Assembly: GCF_000317225.1 (NCBI RefSeq)
Contig: NZ_AJLL01000005.1
Coordinates: 186,001-250,000, forward strand
Reading direction: 5' to 3'
Origin: Fischerella thermalis PCC 7521
Lineage (GTDB): Bacteria; Cyanobacteriota; Cyanobacteriia; Cyanobacteriales; Nostocaceae
DNA: 64,000 nucleotides
Numbering within the stretch: the stretch's first letter is position 1; the number at the start of each line of letters is the position of its first letter. Shown here one piece after another: positions 56,500-64,000 of this stretch. The notes under the pieces are model-generated. The model was not told where the DNA came from. It did no database searches and was given only the letters and a program-made list of their open reading frames with translations. Both the position numbers and the translations under genes were made by a program.

Positions 56500-58806
56500 T
56501 TGAAACGAGCATTGAAAAAAAGAGAGAAGGCTGTGTTAGAAAACACCCAAAGCGAGGAAGTACCGGTGGAACAGCAAAACCCAGTTAATTCACGAATCCA
56601 CCGCCTGGTACCAACAAAAGCCGCCATGATTGGCTTGGCAATCTCAATGGGGGCGACTAGCCTTTTGGTGACTCGACAAAGCGATCAAGCCCTTGCTGCA
56701 GAACCAGTAGGTAATCAAAATACAGCCTCAACACTTCCTGCGACTGCTGATGCCGAATTAAAAATAGCTCGTACAAATCATTTAGAGTCCGAGACCGAAT
56801 CGTCAGTAAGTCAGCCTGAAAATCCTGTTTTAGTTGAACCAACAGCAATTTCACAGATGCCTGGGCTTGGGGCAAAATGGCAGATTGTCACCAATGGAGT
56901 AACTGTGCCAACTCATGGGCCAGTTGTAGTACCAACTAAAGCTCCAATCGCAAACAGGGTGGGTGTTCCTAATGACAACAGCAATACACAAACACCCATA
57001 CAAACACTATCTAATAGTTATGAAGTAACCAGCAATCAAACCACATCCTTTGCTGCTCAACCGCAGACAGTGGTAGAAGATAAGACAGTGAGCAGCGAAG
57101 TAAATGCCCAACTGAAAGCGCAGCAAGAATTTGCACTCTACCGCTTACAGGAAAAATCAGACCGTTTAAGAGCCAGCCTGGCACAACTGCGATCTCAAAG
57201 AACTACAGAATTACCCAAAGTTGTCACAAATCAAGCTCAACCAGCATCAGAAGTTGCTAATCCAACTTCACAGGCAAACACAAGCAGCACTTTTACAGTA
57301 CAGTCACAAACAACTAGCGATGCCAGCCAAGCTAGCCTTGTATCTAGATTAAAGCAAAAAAATGTAGTGAATGTACCCACAACAGCTGCAACACCAACAG
57401 TTAACACCCCAGTTATTACATCAACAGTAGCAACAGCAAAAGTCGTCACCTCATCAGCTAGTGCTACCTATGAAGTCAAACCAGGGGATACGTTAGCAGC
57501 GATCGCACGCGCTTATGGTACATCAGTCTCAGAATTAGCTAAGGCAAATCATCTTAGTAACCCCAATCAACTAAAAATCAATCAAAAGCTGAATATTCCC
57601 ACTACAAAGGTAGACAAAGCAGCCACCACAGCACCAGTAGCAGTTAAGCCCAGTACTTTTGAATTGAGCCGTAATCCCAAAGTTACCAATCCTAGCCCTA
57701 ATTCAGTTATTGCTGATACCAGCACCCCTGGAATTGGCTCATCACCCTTAAACAACCAAATTCAAGCCAATACAGTTAACACAGAATATTATTCCACTGA
57801 TTCAACAACAAATACTAATAAAACAGCAACTGTTCCTGCCACAGAAAACGCCTATGGCATGGGTGGTGATACCCCCATTCCAACAGCAATTACCGAAATG
57901 CAGCTGGCTAGGAAACAAGATGCAACCAAATCAAAGAATGCTAAAAACACAAATCCACGCCTAAACAGCTTAAAAGCGGAAATTGAAAGATTACGAGCAA
58001 AATACCGCGCTCAACAGTCTGGTAATACAACTGTGGTAGAGGAAGTTAGCAATAACACTGCTGCTGTACAAATTCCAGTTGCCCAACCTAACAATGTCGC
58101 GATCCCAATTCCGGTTTCTAGACCCAGTAGCAACGTAGTAGTACCAACCTCAGTTAACAAACCTAATCCAGTAGCAGTATCAATCCCCGTTCCTAGACCA
58201 AGGGTATTAACCTACACTACCACAAGACAGAATAAAGAACCGATTAATCCAGAATTTGCTAGCAATCAAACTCAGAAAGTAGCAACACCTAGTATGGGTG
58301 GTGATGTATCTCAGTCTTTTAATGCTAAGCGAGGAACTCAAGTTTCTCCAGAATTACCACCATTGGCCGCAGTAGATACATATCTGCCTAAGCCAATTGA
58401 AGAAATCACACCTACAGCTACAGGCTATATTTGGCCAGCCAAAGGAGTCCTCACCTCTGGCTATGGTTGGCGTTGGGGAAGGATGCATAGAGGAATTGAT
58501 ATTGCTAACGGTGTTGGTACACCGATTTATGCTTCCTCTGGTGGTATAGTAGAAAAAGCTGGTTGGAACAATGGTGGCTACGGTAATCTTGTGGATATCC
58601 GGCATCCTGATGGTAGTTTGACTCGTTATGGTCACAACAGCAAGGTTTTAGTACGTGTCGGTCAACGGGTAGAGCAAGGTGACACAATTGCTTTAATGGG
58701 TAGTACTGGCTTCAGCACCGGACCCCACAGCCACTTTGAAATCCATCCAACTGGCAAGGGCGCAGTCAATCCTATGGCTTTCTTGCCGCCACAACAACGC
58801 ATATAG
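56500..58806 (+). CDS. LysM and M23-peptidase envelope protein
   Basis: A 768-residue predicted peptidoglycan endopeptidase or wall-organising factor. The start is TTG at 56500 with a strong AGGAGGT. An N-terminal helix (KAAMIGLAISMGATSLLV) near 45 acts as signal/anchor. A long Thr/Asn/Val-rich linker has coiled segments (EFALYRLQEKSDRLRASLAQ). LysM sits at ~323-366 (YEVKPGDTLAAIARAYGTSV). M23/LytM sits at ~655-765, with HRGIDIANGVGTPIYA and GPHSHFEIH; the first zinc His and the HxH are present, so it should be active. Such proteins are linked to septum and cell-wall work in filamentous cyanobacteria. Confidence 0.9.
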   Translation: MKRALKKREKAVLENTQSEEVPVEQQNPVNSRIHRLVPTKAAMIGLAISMGATSLLVTRQSDQALAAEPVGNQNTASTLPATADAELKIARTNHLESETESSVSQPENPVLVEPTAISQMPGLGAKWQIVTNGVTVPTHGPVVVPTKAPIANRVGVPNDNSNTQTPIQTLSNSYEVTSNQTTSFAAQPQTVVEDKTVSSEVNAQLKAQQEFALYRLQEKSDRLRASLAQLRSQRTTELPKVVTNQAQPASEVANPTSQANTSSTFTVQSQTTSDASQASLVSRLKQKNVVNVPTTAATPTVNTPVITSTVATAKVVTSSASATYEVKPGDTLAAIARAYGTSVSELAKANHLSNPNQLKINQKLNIPTTKVDKAATTAPVAVKPSTFELSRNPKVTNPSPNSVIADTSTPGIGSSPLNNQIQANTVNTEYYSTDSTTNTNKTATVPATENAYGMGGDTPIPTAITEMQLARKQDATKSKNAKNTNPRLNSLKAEIERLRAKYRAQQSGNTTVVEEVSNNTAAVQIPVAQPNNVAIPIPVSRPSSNVVVPTSVNKPNPVAVSIPVPRPRVLTYTTTRQNKEPINPEFASNQTQKVATPSMGGDVSQSFNAKRGTQVSPELPPLAAVDTYLPKPIEEITPTATGYIWPAKGVLTSGYGWRWGRMHRGIDIANGVGTPIYASSGGIVEKAGWNNGGYGNLVDIRHPDGSLTRYGHNSKVLVRVGQRVEQGDTIALMGSTGFSTGPHSHFEIHPTGKGAVNPMAFLPPQQRI

Positions 58807-58880
58807 TTTTTGGTGGTAGTTGTTTGTTGTTCGTTGTTTGGTAATTTAACACTCAACTACCAACACAATAACTTTAGGAT

Positions 58881-58930
58881 AAAGGGGAAAGGGGAAAAGG
58901 GTAAATTCAAACCTTTCCCCTTTCCCTTTT
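58881..58930. terminator. Large inverted repeat after the M23 gene
   Basis: AAAGGGGAAAGGGGAAAAGG (58881-58900) pairs with CCTTTCCCCTTTCCCTTTT (58912-58930) with few mismatches. It lies about 75 bases past the stop and probably ends the transcript. Confidence 0.65.
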
Positions 58931-59074
58931 CTTAGTCCACAAGCCAGATAAAGAATGCTAATCCGAAAAGTATTGATTACTAAATAAACAGCAATATTTT
59001 CAAAATTTCTAAGTATGTAGGACTAGCCATGACAAAACTAGTATGCTATATTTAGAAATCGGTGAGAAAAGTTT

Positions 59075-59148
59075 GGCTCAGTAGCTCAGTAGGTTAGAGC
59101 GGGGGACTCATAAGCCCTAGGTCGTGTGTTCGAATCACACCTGAGCCA
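59075..59148 (+). tRNA. tRNA-Met (CAU anticodon), probably elongator
   Basis: A 74-base cloverleaf: acceptor GGCTCAG/CTGAGCC, D arm GCTC...GAGC, anticodon loop CTCATAA with CAT, T arm GTGTG-TTCGAAT-CACAC, discriminator A. The first acceptor pair is normal, so it is not the initiator (which has an unpaired 1-72). The last anticodon-stem pair (A31/G39) is mismatched. A tRNA-Ile lysidine type cannot be fully excluded. Confidence 0.88.
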
Positions 59149-59175
59149 TTAAAAATTAAAATCCACTTTAAATTT

Positions 59176-61266
59176 TCAATTCTCAAGCTGGCGCAGTACC
59201 TCAGCAACGGACCACGCTTGAGCGATCGCACCTTTGGGTGTGTGCGGCTCATCACCATCAAAAATTTCCGAAATTGAGCCAAGGCAACCGTCAGCCAGAA
59301 AGTGTTCTAGCAGAGGTTGCCAGTCAAAAGGCAAAGGTTCTGTAGTACAGAAACGTTTCCAAGCTCGGATAAAAGGGCCAATTAGCCAACACCAAACAGT
59401 ACCTTGATGGTAAGAGCGATCGCGCCGTTGTGGATGACCCATATATTTGCCGATGTATTCGGGATCACCCGGGTCAAGGGTACGAAGACCATAGGGTGTG
59501 AGTAAGCGTTTAGTAGCTAACTGTAATATCTGACGCCCCTGTTCAATAGAAAAGGCGCAGTGGGCAAGGGAAAGCGCAATCACGGCATTTGGACGAACCT
59601 GAGAGTTACGATGATCGTCTGGCTCTATAGTGTCATATAAGTAGCCTAGCTGGGAATTCCAGAACTGTTGGAGTGAGTCTTTGACTTGTTGGGCTTGCTG
59701 GCTGTAACGTCGAGCCTGCTTGGCGAAACGACTTGGTTCGGCGACAGTTTCTTGCTCACTCAAGATTTCTGCCCACCGAGAAGCCCAGCACAAAGCTGAG
59801 TACCATAGAGCGTTAATTTCGACTGGCTTCCCACGGCGGGGTGTTACTGGTTGTCCATCAACTACTGCATCCATCCAAGTTAAGGCAACACCACGAGCAT
59901 CCCAACCAATTAAACCATCCGTAGAATCTACTTGAATGTTGTAGCGTGTACCACCAATGAAGGCTTTATAAATTTGCTGTATTACTGAGTATTGTTCTGC
60001 TAAAAACAGCCAATCTTGTGTCGCTTCTAGGTATAGCCCCAAGGTTTCAATCCACCACAGAGCCGTATCAATGCTATTGTAAACAGGTTCATTTTCTAAA
60101 CTAGGAAATATATTGGGGATCAAACCGTGGCGACAGTGACGTCCAAGACTCTGTAAAAGTCCTTTTGCCAAATCAAAACGCTGAGTCCGCAACGCTAAAC
60201 CTGGTAAAGCAATCAAGGTATCACGTCCCCTGTCATTAAACCAATGATAACCAGCTATTACAGTAGGTTCAGCACCACAGAAGCGGGAAACAACAAACTG
60301 ATCGCTGGCCTTTAGTAATTGCTGCCAAATTGGGAAAGATGATGGAGTGCTTTTTTCTCCCCACCTCCGGTTCTCCCAATCTCCCAATCTCCCCACTTCT
60401 TCCTGTTCCCATCCAAATACTAAAGAGAGTCGGTCTTGTTCTGCCTCAACAACTTCTGCAAAGGTATCGTCAGTGAGGGGGCTTTGTAAGAGGTCGGGAA
60501 AACCCACCTTGGCTTCTAGAGTGACTACATCTCCTGGTAAAAGCGTAACTGTTAAATAACCAGGACTGTAGAGATCTTCGCGATCGCTTAATCCTCGCCG
60601 TGTCTCTTCTGGTAAATGGTAATTCCAATACCAAAATCCGTCTGGTTGATAATTGCCTCGTGTCCAGCGCAAGTGCCAGGGTGTACCAAACACTCCTGAG
60701 TTGATCCCTTGCAAACAGACTTGTCCCTGACCTAGTAATTGTGAGAACTGTAACTGTGGAGTGGCTTTTTGCTGGTCGTGAAAATCGCGATCGGCGATCA
60801 ACAGTCGCAACCTCAAAATGCCCTCATCCTTTCCTTCATAACGATATTGAATTAAAAGGCGATTACAAGAAGATGGGGTGAAGTTTTTCTCCTCACCGCC
60901 CCATCTCCCCACCTCCCTCTCTCCTCTACAAAAGTGGGGCATTACCAACTGTCTTGTTAGCTGCCAGTCGTCTTCACCCCACACCCATTTAGGAACCGGA
61001 TTAATATTAAAATGACGTAGCAGTTCGTAACCTGCCGGATCAATCTGACCACTACCCCAAAAATTAGTCCCCAATGCTATAACTTGCTTTGGTAGTTCCA
61101 GGCTAGCTTCCAGATGCGAAAACAGTAGGGTGCGTCTAGAAGGCAAGTTCGTCGCAGCAAATAACCAACCGTGATAAGTACGAGTGCGGACATCAGAAAC
61201 CGTACCACTGGCAAAACTTCCCAAGCCATTCGTGAGCAACCATTCTCTTGTATCTAAATCGGCCAT
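59176..61266 (-). CDS. Amylo-alpha-1,6-glucosidase-type glycogen debranching enzyme
   Basis: A 696-residue protein with the GDE_N domain at the front (REWLLTNGLGSFASGTVSDV, RTRTYHGWLFAATN) and the (alpha/alpha)6 GDE_C domain behind (HWFNDRGRDTLIALPGLAL, DTALWWIETLGLYL, GWDARGVALTWMDAVVDG, RDRSYHQGTVWCWLIGPFI). It releases the glucose stub at alpha-1,6 branch points. Two repeat-coded inserts are visible: about residues 118-131 (REVGRWGGEEKNFTPSS) and 282-305 (EEVGRLGDWENRRWGEKSTP), both in frame. ATG at 61266. It is divergent from the peroxiredoxin gene across a palindromic site. Confidence 0.9.
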   Translation of the reverse strand: MADLDTREWLLTNGLGSFASGTVSDVRTRTYHGWLFAATNLPSRRTLLFSHLEASLELPKQVIALGTNFWGSGQIDPAGYELLRHFNINPVPKWVWGEDDWQLTRQLVMPHFCRGEREVGRWGGEEKNFTPSSCNRLLIQYRYEGKDEGILRLRLLIADRDFHDQQKATPQLQFSQLLGQGQVCLQGINSGVFGTPWHLRWTRGNYQPDGFWYWNYHLPEETRRGLSDREDLYSPGYLTVTLLPGDVVTLEAKVGFPDLLQSPLTDDTFAEVVEAEQDRLSLVFGWEQEEVGRLGDWENRRWGEKSTPSSFPIWQQLLKASDQFVVSRFCGAEPTVIAGYHWFNDRGRDTLIALPGLALRTQRFDLAKGLLQSLGRHCRHGLIPNIFPSLENEPVYNSIDTALWWIETLGLYLEATQDWLFLAEQYSVIQQIYKAFIGGTRYNIQVDSTDGLIGWDARGVALTWMDAVVDGQPVTPRRGKPVEINALWYSALCWASRWAEILSEQETVAEPSRFAKQARRYSQQAQQVKDSLQQFWNSQLGYLYDTIEPDDHRNSQVRPNAVIALSLAHCAFSIEQGRQILQLATKRLLTPYGLRTLDPGDPEYIGKYMGHPQRRDRSYHQGTVWCWLIGPFIRAWKRFCTTEPLPFDWQPLLEHFLADGCLGSISEIFDGDEPHTPKGAIAQAWSVAEVLRQLEN

Positions 61267-61334
61267 TTGCTACTCAAAATCGTTATGAGTATGATATAGT
61301 TGTAACAGTTCGTAATTAAGCTGTCAGGGCGTAG

Positions 61335-61353
61335 ACAGGTAAGTATTACCTGT
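61335..61353. promoter_or_regulatory. 19-base palindrome between divergent genes
   Basis: ACAGGTAA (61335-61342), GTA, TTACCTGT (61346-61353): perfect dyad symmetry with a 3-base centre, as for a homodimeric repressor or activator site. It lies 69 bases before the debranching-enzyme start and 175 before the peroxiredoxin start. The bound protein is unknown. Confidence 0.5.
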
Positions 61354-61527
61354 ACACCTAAGATGAGCGGGCAGCTAGTACTTAGCCAACCCAAAATTCA
61401 GGGTATTGGTCGGGTAAAGGCTAAAGGTTAGAGGATAAAAATCCTCACTACCGATGTTATTTTCCCACTCCCCAAAGAAACTTTGGTGGACTACTAGACG
61501 AAAATAATTTCCAAGGAGAATTAGTAT

Positions 61528-62127
61528 ATGTCTACAGAAGGATGCCTCCGTGTTGGTCAATCAGCTCCCGACTTTACAGCAACTGCTGTGGTAGATCAAG
61601 AATTCAAAACAATTAAACTTTCCGACTATCGCGGTAAGTATGTTGTTTTGTTTTTCTATCCCCTAGACTTTACCTTTGTTTGTCCAACAGAAATCACAGC
61701 TTTTAGCGATCGCTACGAAGAATTTAAAAAGATTAACACAGAAATCCTCGGTGTGTCCGTTGATAGCGAATTTTCACACCTAGCATGGATTCAGACCGAT
61801 CGCAAGTCTGGAGGAGTTGGTGATCTTAACTATCCCCTTGTGTCCGATATTAAGAAAGAGATTAGCACTGCTTACAACGTCCTTGATCCAGCAGCTGGCA
61901 TAGCTTTGCGTGGTCTGTTCATCATTGACAAAGATGGTGTCATCCAACACGCGACTATCAACAACCTCGCCTTTGGTCGTAACGTAGATGAAACACTGCG
62001 GACACTACAAGCTATTCAGTACGTCCAATCTCACCCTGATGAAGTATGTCCTGCTGGTTGGAAGCCTGGTGATCAGACAATGATTCCCGACCCGGTAAAG
62101 TCTAAAGTTTACTTTGCTGCTGTGTAG
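61528..62127 (+). CDS. 2-Cys peroxiredoxin
   Basis: Typical 2-Cys peroxiredoxin (AhpC/TSA family) of 199 residues. It reduces hydrogen peroxide and organic peroxides. The peroxidatic Cys is C52 in [10 protein letters not shown]; the resolving Cys is C174 in [11 protein letters not shown]. The [20 protein letters not shown] and [14 protein letters not shown] motifs are complete. AAGGAGAATTAG lies before the ATG. It begins a thiol-redox cluster with the next two genes. It would be reduced by thioredoxin. Confidence 0.95.
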   Translation: MSTEGCLRVGQSAPDFTATAVVDQEFKTIKLSDYRGKYVVLFFYPLDFTFVCPTEITAFSDRYEEFKKINTEILGVSVDSEFSHLAWIQTDRKSGGVGDLNYPLVSDIKKEISTAYNVLDPAAGIALRGLFIIDKDGVIQHATINNLAFGRNVDETLRTLQAIQYVQSHPDEVCPAGWKPGDQTMIPDPVKSKVYFAAV

Positions 62128-62160
62128 GTCACGGGATTTCCCAGATCAACAATTTGACCT

Positions 62161-62213
62161 TCGGAATGTTTATTCCGACCTGGATTGGTGTTAGGCTTCT
62201 GGCCTACCCAATC
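62161..62213. repeat. Tandem hairpins in the peroxiredoxin intergenic region
   Basis: TCGGAAT-GTTT-ATTCCGA (62161-62178), then GATTGG (62183-62188) paired with CCAATC (62208-62213) around an inner AGGC/GCCT stem. It has two consecutive stems, again like the double-hairpin family. It may weaken transcription between the two peroxiredoxin genes. Confidence 0.7.
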
Positions 62214-62366
62214 TATCCGATGCAAGATTTCAGATCAGTCAGATAAGTTAAGGTGACCACAGATATACACGATATGCACACGGATATAAATTAATCGGTG
62301 TCATTTTGTCAGTTATCTGTGGTTTGTTTATGTAATAGTTTTGATATTTTTATTGGGGAGAAAATC

Positions 62367-62918
62367 ATGTTAATTTCAACTGATTTTAGCGGTTTATTTA
62401 ATGAGCGCTTTTTCCGAAATTTTTTACCGATTCCTGCTGCCAATCAAATACCACTAGGATTTTTAACGCCAGATTTTCAACTGCCAGATATAACCAATAA
62501 TACTTTAATAAAATTATCAAATTACAGAAATAAACAACCAGTATTACTTGCTTTTACGCGAATTTTTACAGAAAAACAATATTGTCCCTTTTGCTACCCA
62601 CACATCAAATCCTTAAACGAAAACTATGAACAATTTCAAAATCGGGGCATAGAAGTTTTAATGGTTACTTGTACTGATGAACGGCAAAGTCAAATAGTTG
62701 TAAGAGATTTAGGCTTAAAGATGCCATTACTGAGTGACCCCACCTGCCGAGTGTTTCGCACCTATAATGTTGGGCAAGCTTTGGGAGCGCCTTTACCAGC
62801 ACAATTCGTTTTAGATCAAGAAGGTAGACTGCGTTATAAGCACTTGTTTTCTTTCCTAGACCACAATGCTAGTGTAGAAAAATTGCTAGAGCAATATAAT
62901 GCAATAGTTAAAAGCTAA
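62367..62918 (+). CDS. Peroxiredoxin-like protein (AhpC/TSA)
   Basis: A 183-residue protein from ATG 62367, selected because GGGGAGAA precedes it; the frame is open to 62298. Thioredoxin fold with FLTPDFQLPDITNNTLIKLS, LLAFTRIFTEKQYCPFCYPH, VLMVTCTDERQSQIV and the final strand AQFVLDQEGRLRY. The active site is CPFC (a CXXC in the peroxidatic position), as in PrxQ-like and thiol-disulfide proteins, so two chemistries are possible. It follows the 2-Cys peroxiredoxin by about 240 bases. Confidence 0.82.
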   Translation: MLISTDFSGLFNERFFRNFLPIPAANQIPLGFLTPDFQLPDITNNTLIKLSNYRNKQPVLLAFTRIFTEKQYCPFCYPHIKSLNENYEQFQNRGIEVLMVTCTDERQSQIVVRDLGLKMPLLSDPTCRVFRTYNVGQALGAPLPAQFVLDQEGRLRYKHLFSFLDHNASVEKLLEQYNAIVKS

Positions 62919-62936
62919 TAGCAAAAATAATTTTCT

Positions 62937-63611
62937 ATGCTCAAACTGTATCACCAACCACTTTCGGCAAATTCTCGTCGTGTTTGGATAGCACTTTTAG
63001 AGAAACAACTTGAGTTTGAATTAGTAGAATTAAGATTAGATGGTGATCAGTTACAACCGGAATTTTTAGCACTAAATCCATTCCACCACATTCCAGTTTT
63101 GCTAGATGATGACTTTACGGTGGTGGAATCACTGGCAATTTTAGATTATTTAGAAGCAAAATACCCCACCCCAGCAATGTTACCCAAAGATCCCAAAGCT
63201 TTGACTAAGGTACGTATGGTGGAAATGGTAACAGTTAATGAACTAATGCCGGCAATGACACCTTTAATCAATCAGATGATGGGTTTTGCTGGTGGTGATG
63301 ACTCACAAAAAATAGAAGCGGCAAACCAGAAAATAGCTACAGTACTGAAATTTTTTGAAAGCTTGTTAGGTCATCATCCTTATTTTAGTGGTGAACTATT
63401 GACTCTAGCAGACATTGTTGCCAGCTGTGCAGTGACTATTTTGCCGATATTGGGTTTTTCTCTCAGTGACAACCCCAAATTAAGGGCATGGGTAAAAAGC
63501 TTAATGCAGCGTCCGGCTTGGCAAACTACCCATCCTACCCCAGAAGCGATTGAAGCATTTAAATCTCGTATGCAAGCTTTAATGGCACAGTATCAGCCTG
63601 AGAGGAGTTAA
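62937..63611 (+). CDS. Glutathione S-transferase
   Basis: A 224-residue GST. The N-terminal thioredoxin domain begins MLKLYHQPLSANSRRVWIAL, with Ser in the usual position for glutathione activation and LNPFHHIPVLLDDDF plus TVVESLAILDYLE (the cis-Pro and Glu-Ser glutathione site). The C-terminal helical domain has LADIVASCAVTILPILGFS. It lies 19 bases after the peroxiredoxin-like gene on the same strand, so one transcript is likely. The substrate is not evident. Confidence 0.93.
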   Translation: MLKLYHQPLSANSRRVWIALLEKQLEFELVELRLDGDQLQPEFLALNPFHHIPVLLDDDFTVVESLAILDYLEAKYPTPAMLPKDPKALTKVRMVEMVTVNELMPAMTPLINQMMGFAGGDDSQKIEAANQKIATVLKFFESLLGHHPYFSGELLTLADIVASCAVTILPILGFSLSDNPKLRAWVKSLMQRPAWQTTHPTPEAIEAFKSRMQALMAQYQPERS

Positions 63612-63689
63612 TGGTTGATGCTTGTTGGTTGTTAATTGTTGTTTGTTATTTGAACTACCAACCACCAACAACCAACCACCAACAATATA
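63612..63689. repeat. GTTGGTTGTT-type inverted repeat
   Basis: Units such as TTGTTGGTTGTTAATTGTTG and, in reverse sense, ACCACCAACAACCAACC fold back on each other between convergent genes. They are of the same class as 860-900, 10070-10105 (in uvrA), 32113 and 58815. Confidence 0.7.
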
Positions 63690-64000
63690 TTACAGCCTAA
63701 TATTCTGTAAATGACTGCGGGGGTTATAGGTACGAATAGCGCGGATTTTTTCATAATACTCCCGCTCTTGTTGACTGATGTCTCTGGGAGTGGCGATCGC
63801 AATTTTCACTAACTGATCACCACGTCCACTCTTAGGTTGGGGCCAGCCTTTACCACGTAAACGCAGGGATTGACCAGAACGCACTCCAGCAGGTAGCTTG
63901 ACATTTACGCTACCATCAGGAGTGGGTACTTCTATTGAAGCGCCCAAAACCGCTTCATCTGGTGTAATTGGTACTTCGCACACCAAGTTATCACCCTCAA
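63690..64000 (-). CDS. DnaJ-type co-chaperone, C-terminal part (cut by window edge)
   Basis: The frame runs to the window edge, so the N-terminus with the J domain lies outside. What is visible is the C-terminal substrate-binding domain: VCEVPITPDEAVLGASIEVP, GSVNVKLPAGVRSGQSLRLR and GKGWPQPKSGRGDQLVKIAI. Known DnaJ/CbpA C-terminal domains end shortly after this. It would work with the DnaK group; a dnaK gene lies at 4.4 kb. Whether it is DnaJ (with zinc fingers) or CbpA-type cannot be decided from this part. Confidence 0.88.
   Translation of the reverse strand, partial: EGDNLVCEVPITPDEAVLGASIEVPTPDGSVNVKLPAGVRSGQSLRLRGKGWPQPKSGRGDQLVKIAIATPRDISQQEREYYEKIRAIRTYNPRSHLQNIRL

Noticed and set aside
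59094-59282. Minus-strand 62-codon frame containing GVIRTHDLGLMSPPL
   Set aside because: It is the reverse translation of the tRNA-Met gene, a well-known false ORF pattern.
61335-61353. NtcA site
   Set aside because: No GTA-N8-TAC in the correct spacing within the dyad.

Overview
The window comes from a filamentous, probably heterocystous cyanobacterium (Nostocales or Stigonematales type). The evidence is two complete psbA (photosystem II D1) genes, a cyanobacterial-type chorismate lyase and glutamate-cysteine ligase, DUF1574 and DUF3352 proteins, frequent GCGATCGC (HIP1) octamers, and many short cyanobacterial intergenic repeats. I cannot name the species. I see no complete insertion sequence, prophage or CRISPR array. 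The most unusual trait is decay: at least nine broken or remnant genes, with repeat-derived sequence both between genes and inside essential ones.

Layout. 1-1.9 kb: two peptidoglycan-lytic genes without signal peptides (PG-binding/M15-like, cut by the window edge, and an Amidase_3 protein). 2.3-4 kb: a large SGNH hydrolase. 4.4-9.1 kb: stress genes (dnaK, two small heat-shock proteins around an ftsH-like remnant, a DUF2267 protein). 9.3-13.3 kb: uvrA, then TPR and histidine-decarboxylase-like remnants. 13.6-19.2 kb: one minus-strand run of radical SAM, methyltransferase, ureD, ureA, ureB, ureC. 19.6-23.5 kb: two psbA genes, each with a leader hairpin and a strong terminator, 1.7 kb apart. 23.8-28.4 kb: an MBOAT O-acyltransferase with a large DUF1574 partner, probably an extracellular polysaccharide acetylation pair. 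29-32.1 kb: ppc.

32.8-36 kb: small uncharacterised genes, tRNA-Arg(UCT) with a terminator-like hairpin just in front of it, a group-I-intron-type PD-(D/E)XK endonuclease gene that seems to have lost its catalytic core, chorismate lyase, and a degraded methyltransferase. 36.6-43.6 kb: DUF3352 protein, alpha/beta hydrolase, ilvE, a coiled-coil gene beside a parA with an in-frame stop, and a P-loop GTPase/DUF697 protein. 43.6-44.2 kb: a DNA cytosine methyltransferase remnant. 44.3-49.8 kb: deoC-recO-MFS, a GT4 glycosyltransferase, and recR without a standard start codon. 49.9-55.7 kb: two hypothetical genes, an alpha/beta hydrolase, a chimeric SLH/histone-deacetylase remnant, gshA, trmL. 56.5-64 kb: a LysM/M23 envelope protein, tRNA-Met, a glycogen debranching enzyme, a thiol-redox cluster (2-Cys peroxiredoxin, second peroxiredoxin-like protein, glutathione S-transferase), and the C-terminal part of a DnaJ-type co-chaperone.

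Two threads link these regions. First, uvrA, ureC, ppc, recO and the debranching enzyme all carry in-frame low-complexity segments that resemble the intergenic repeats. Second, a family of paired 16-18-nt hairpins recurs between genes and beside the remnants. Both suggest a genome in which short non-autonomous repeats actively spread. Gene identities were read from motifs by eye; no database search was run.
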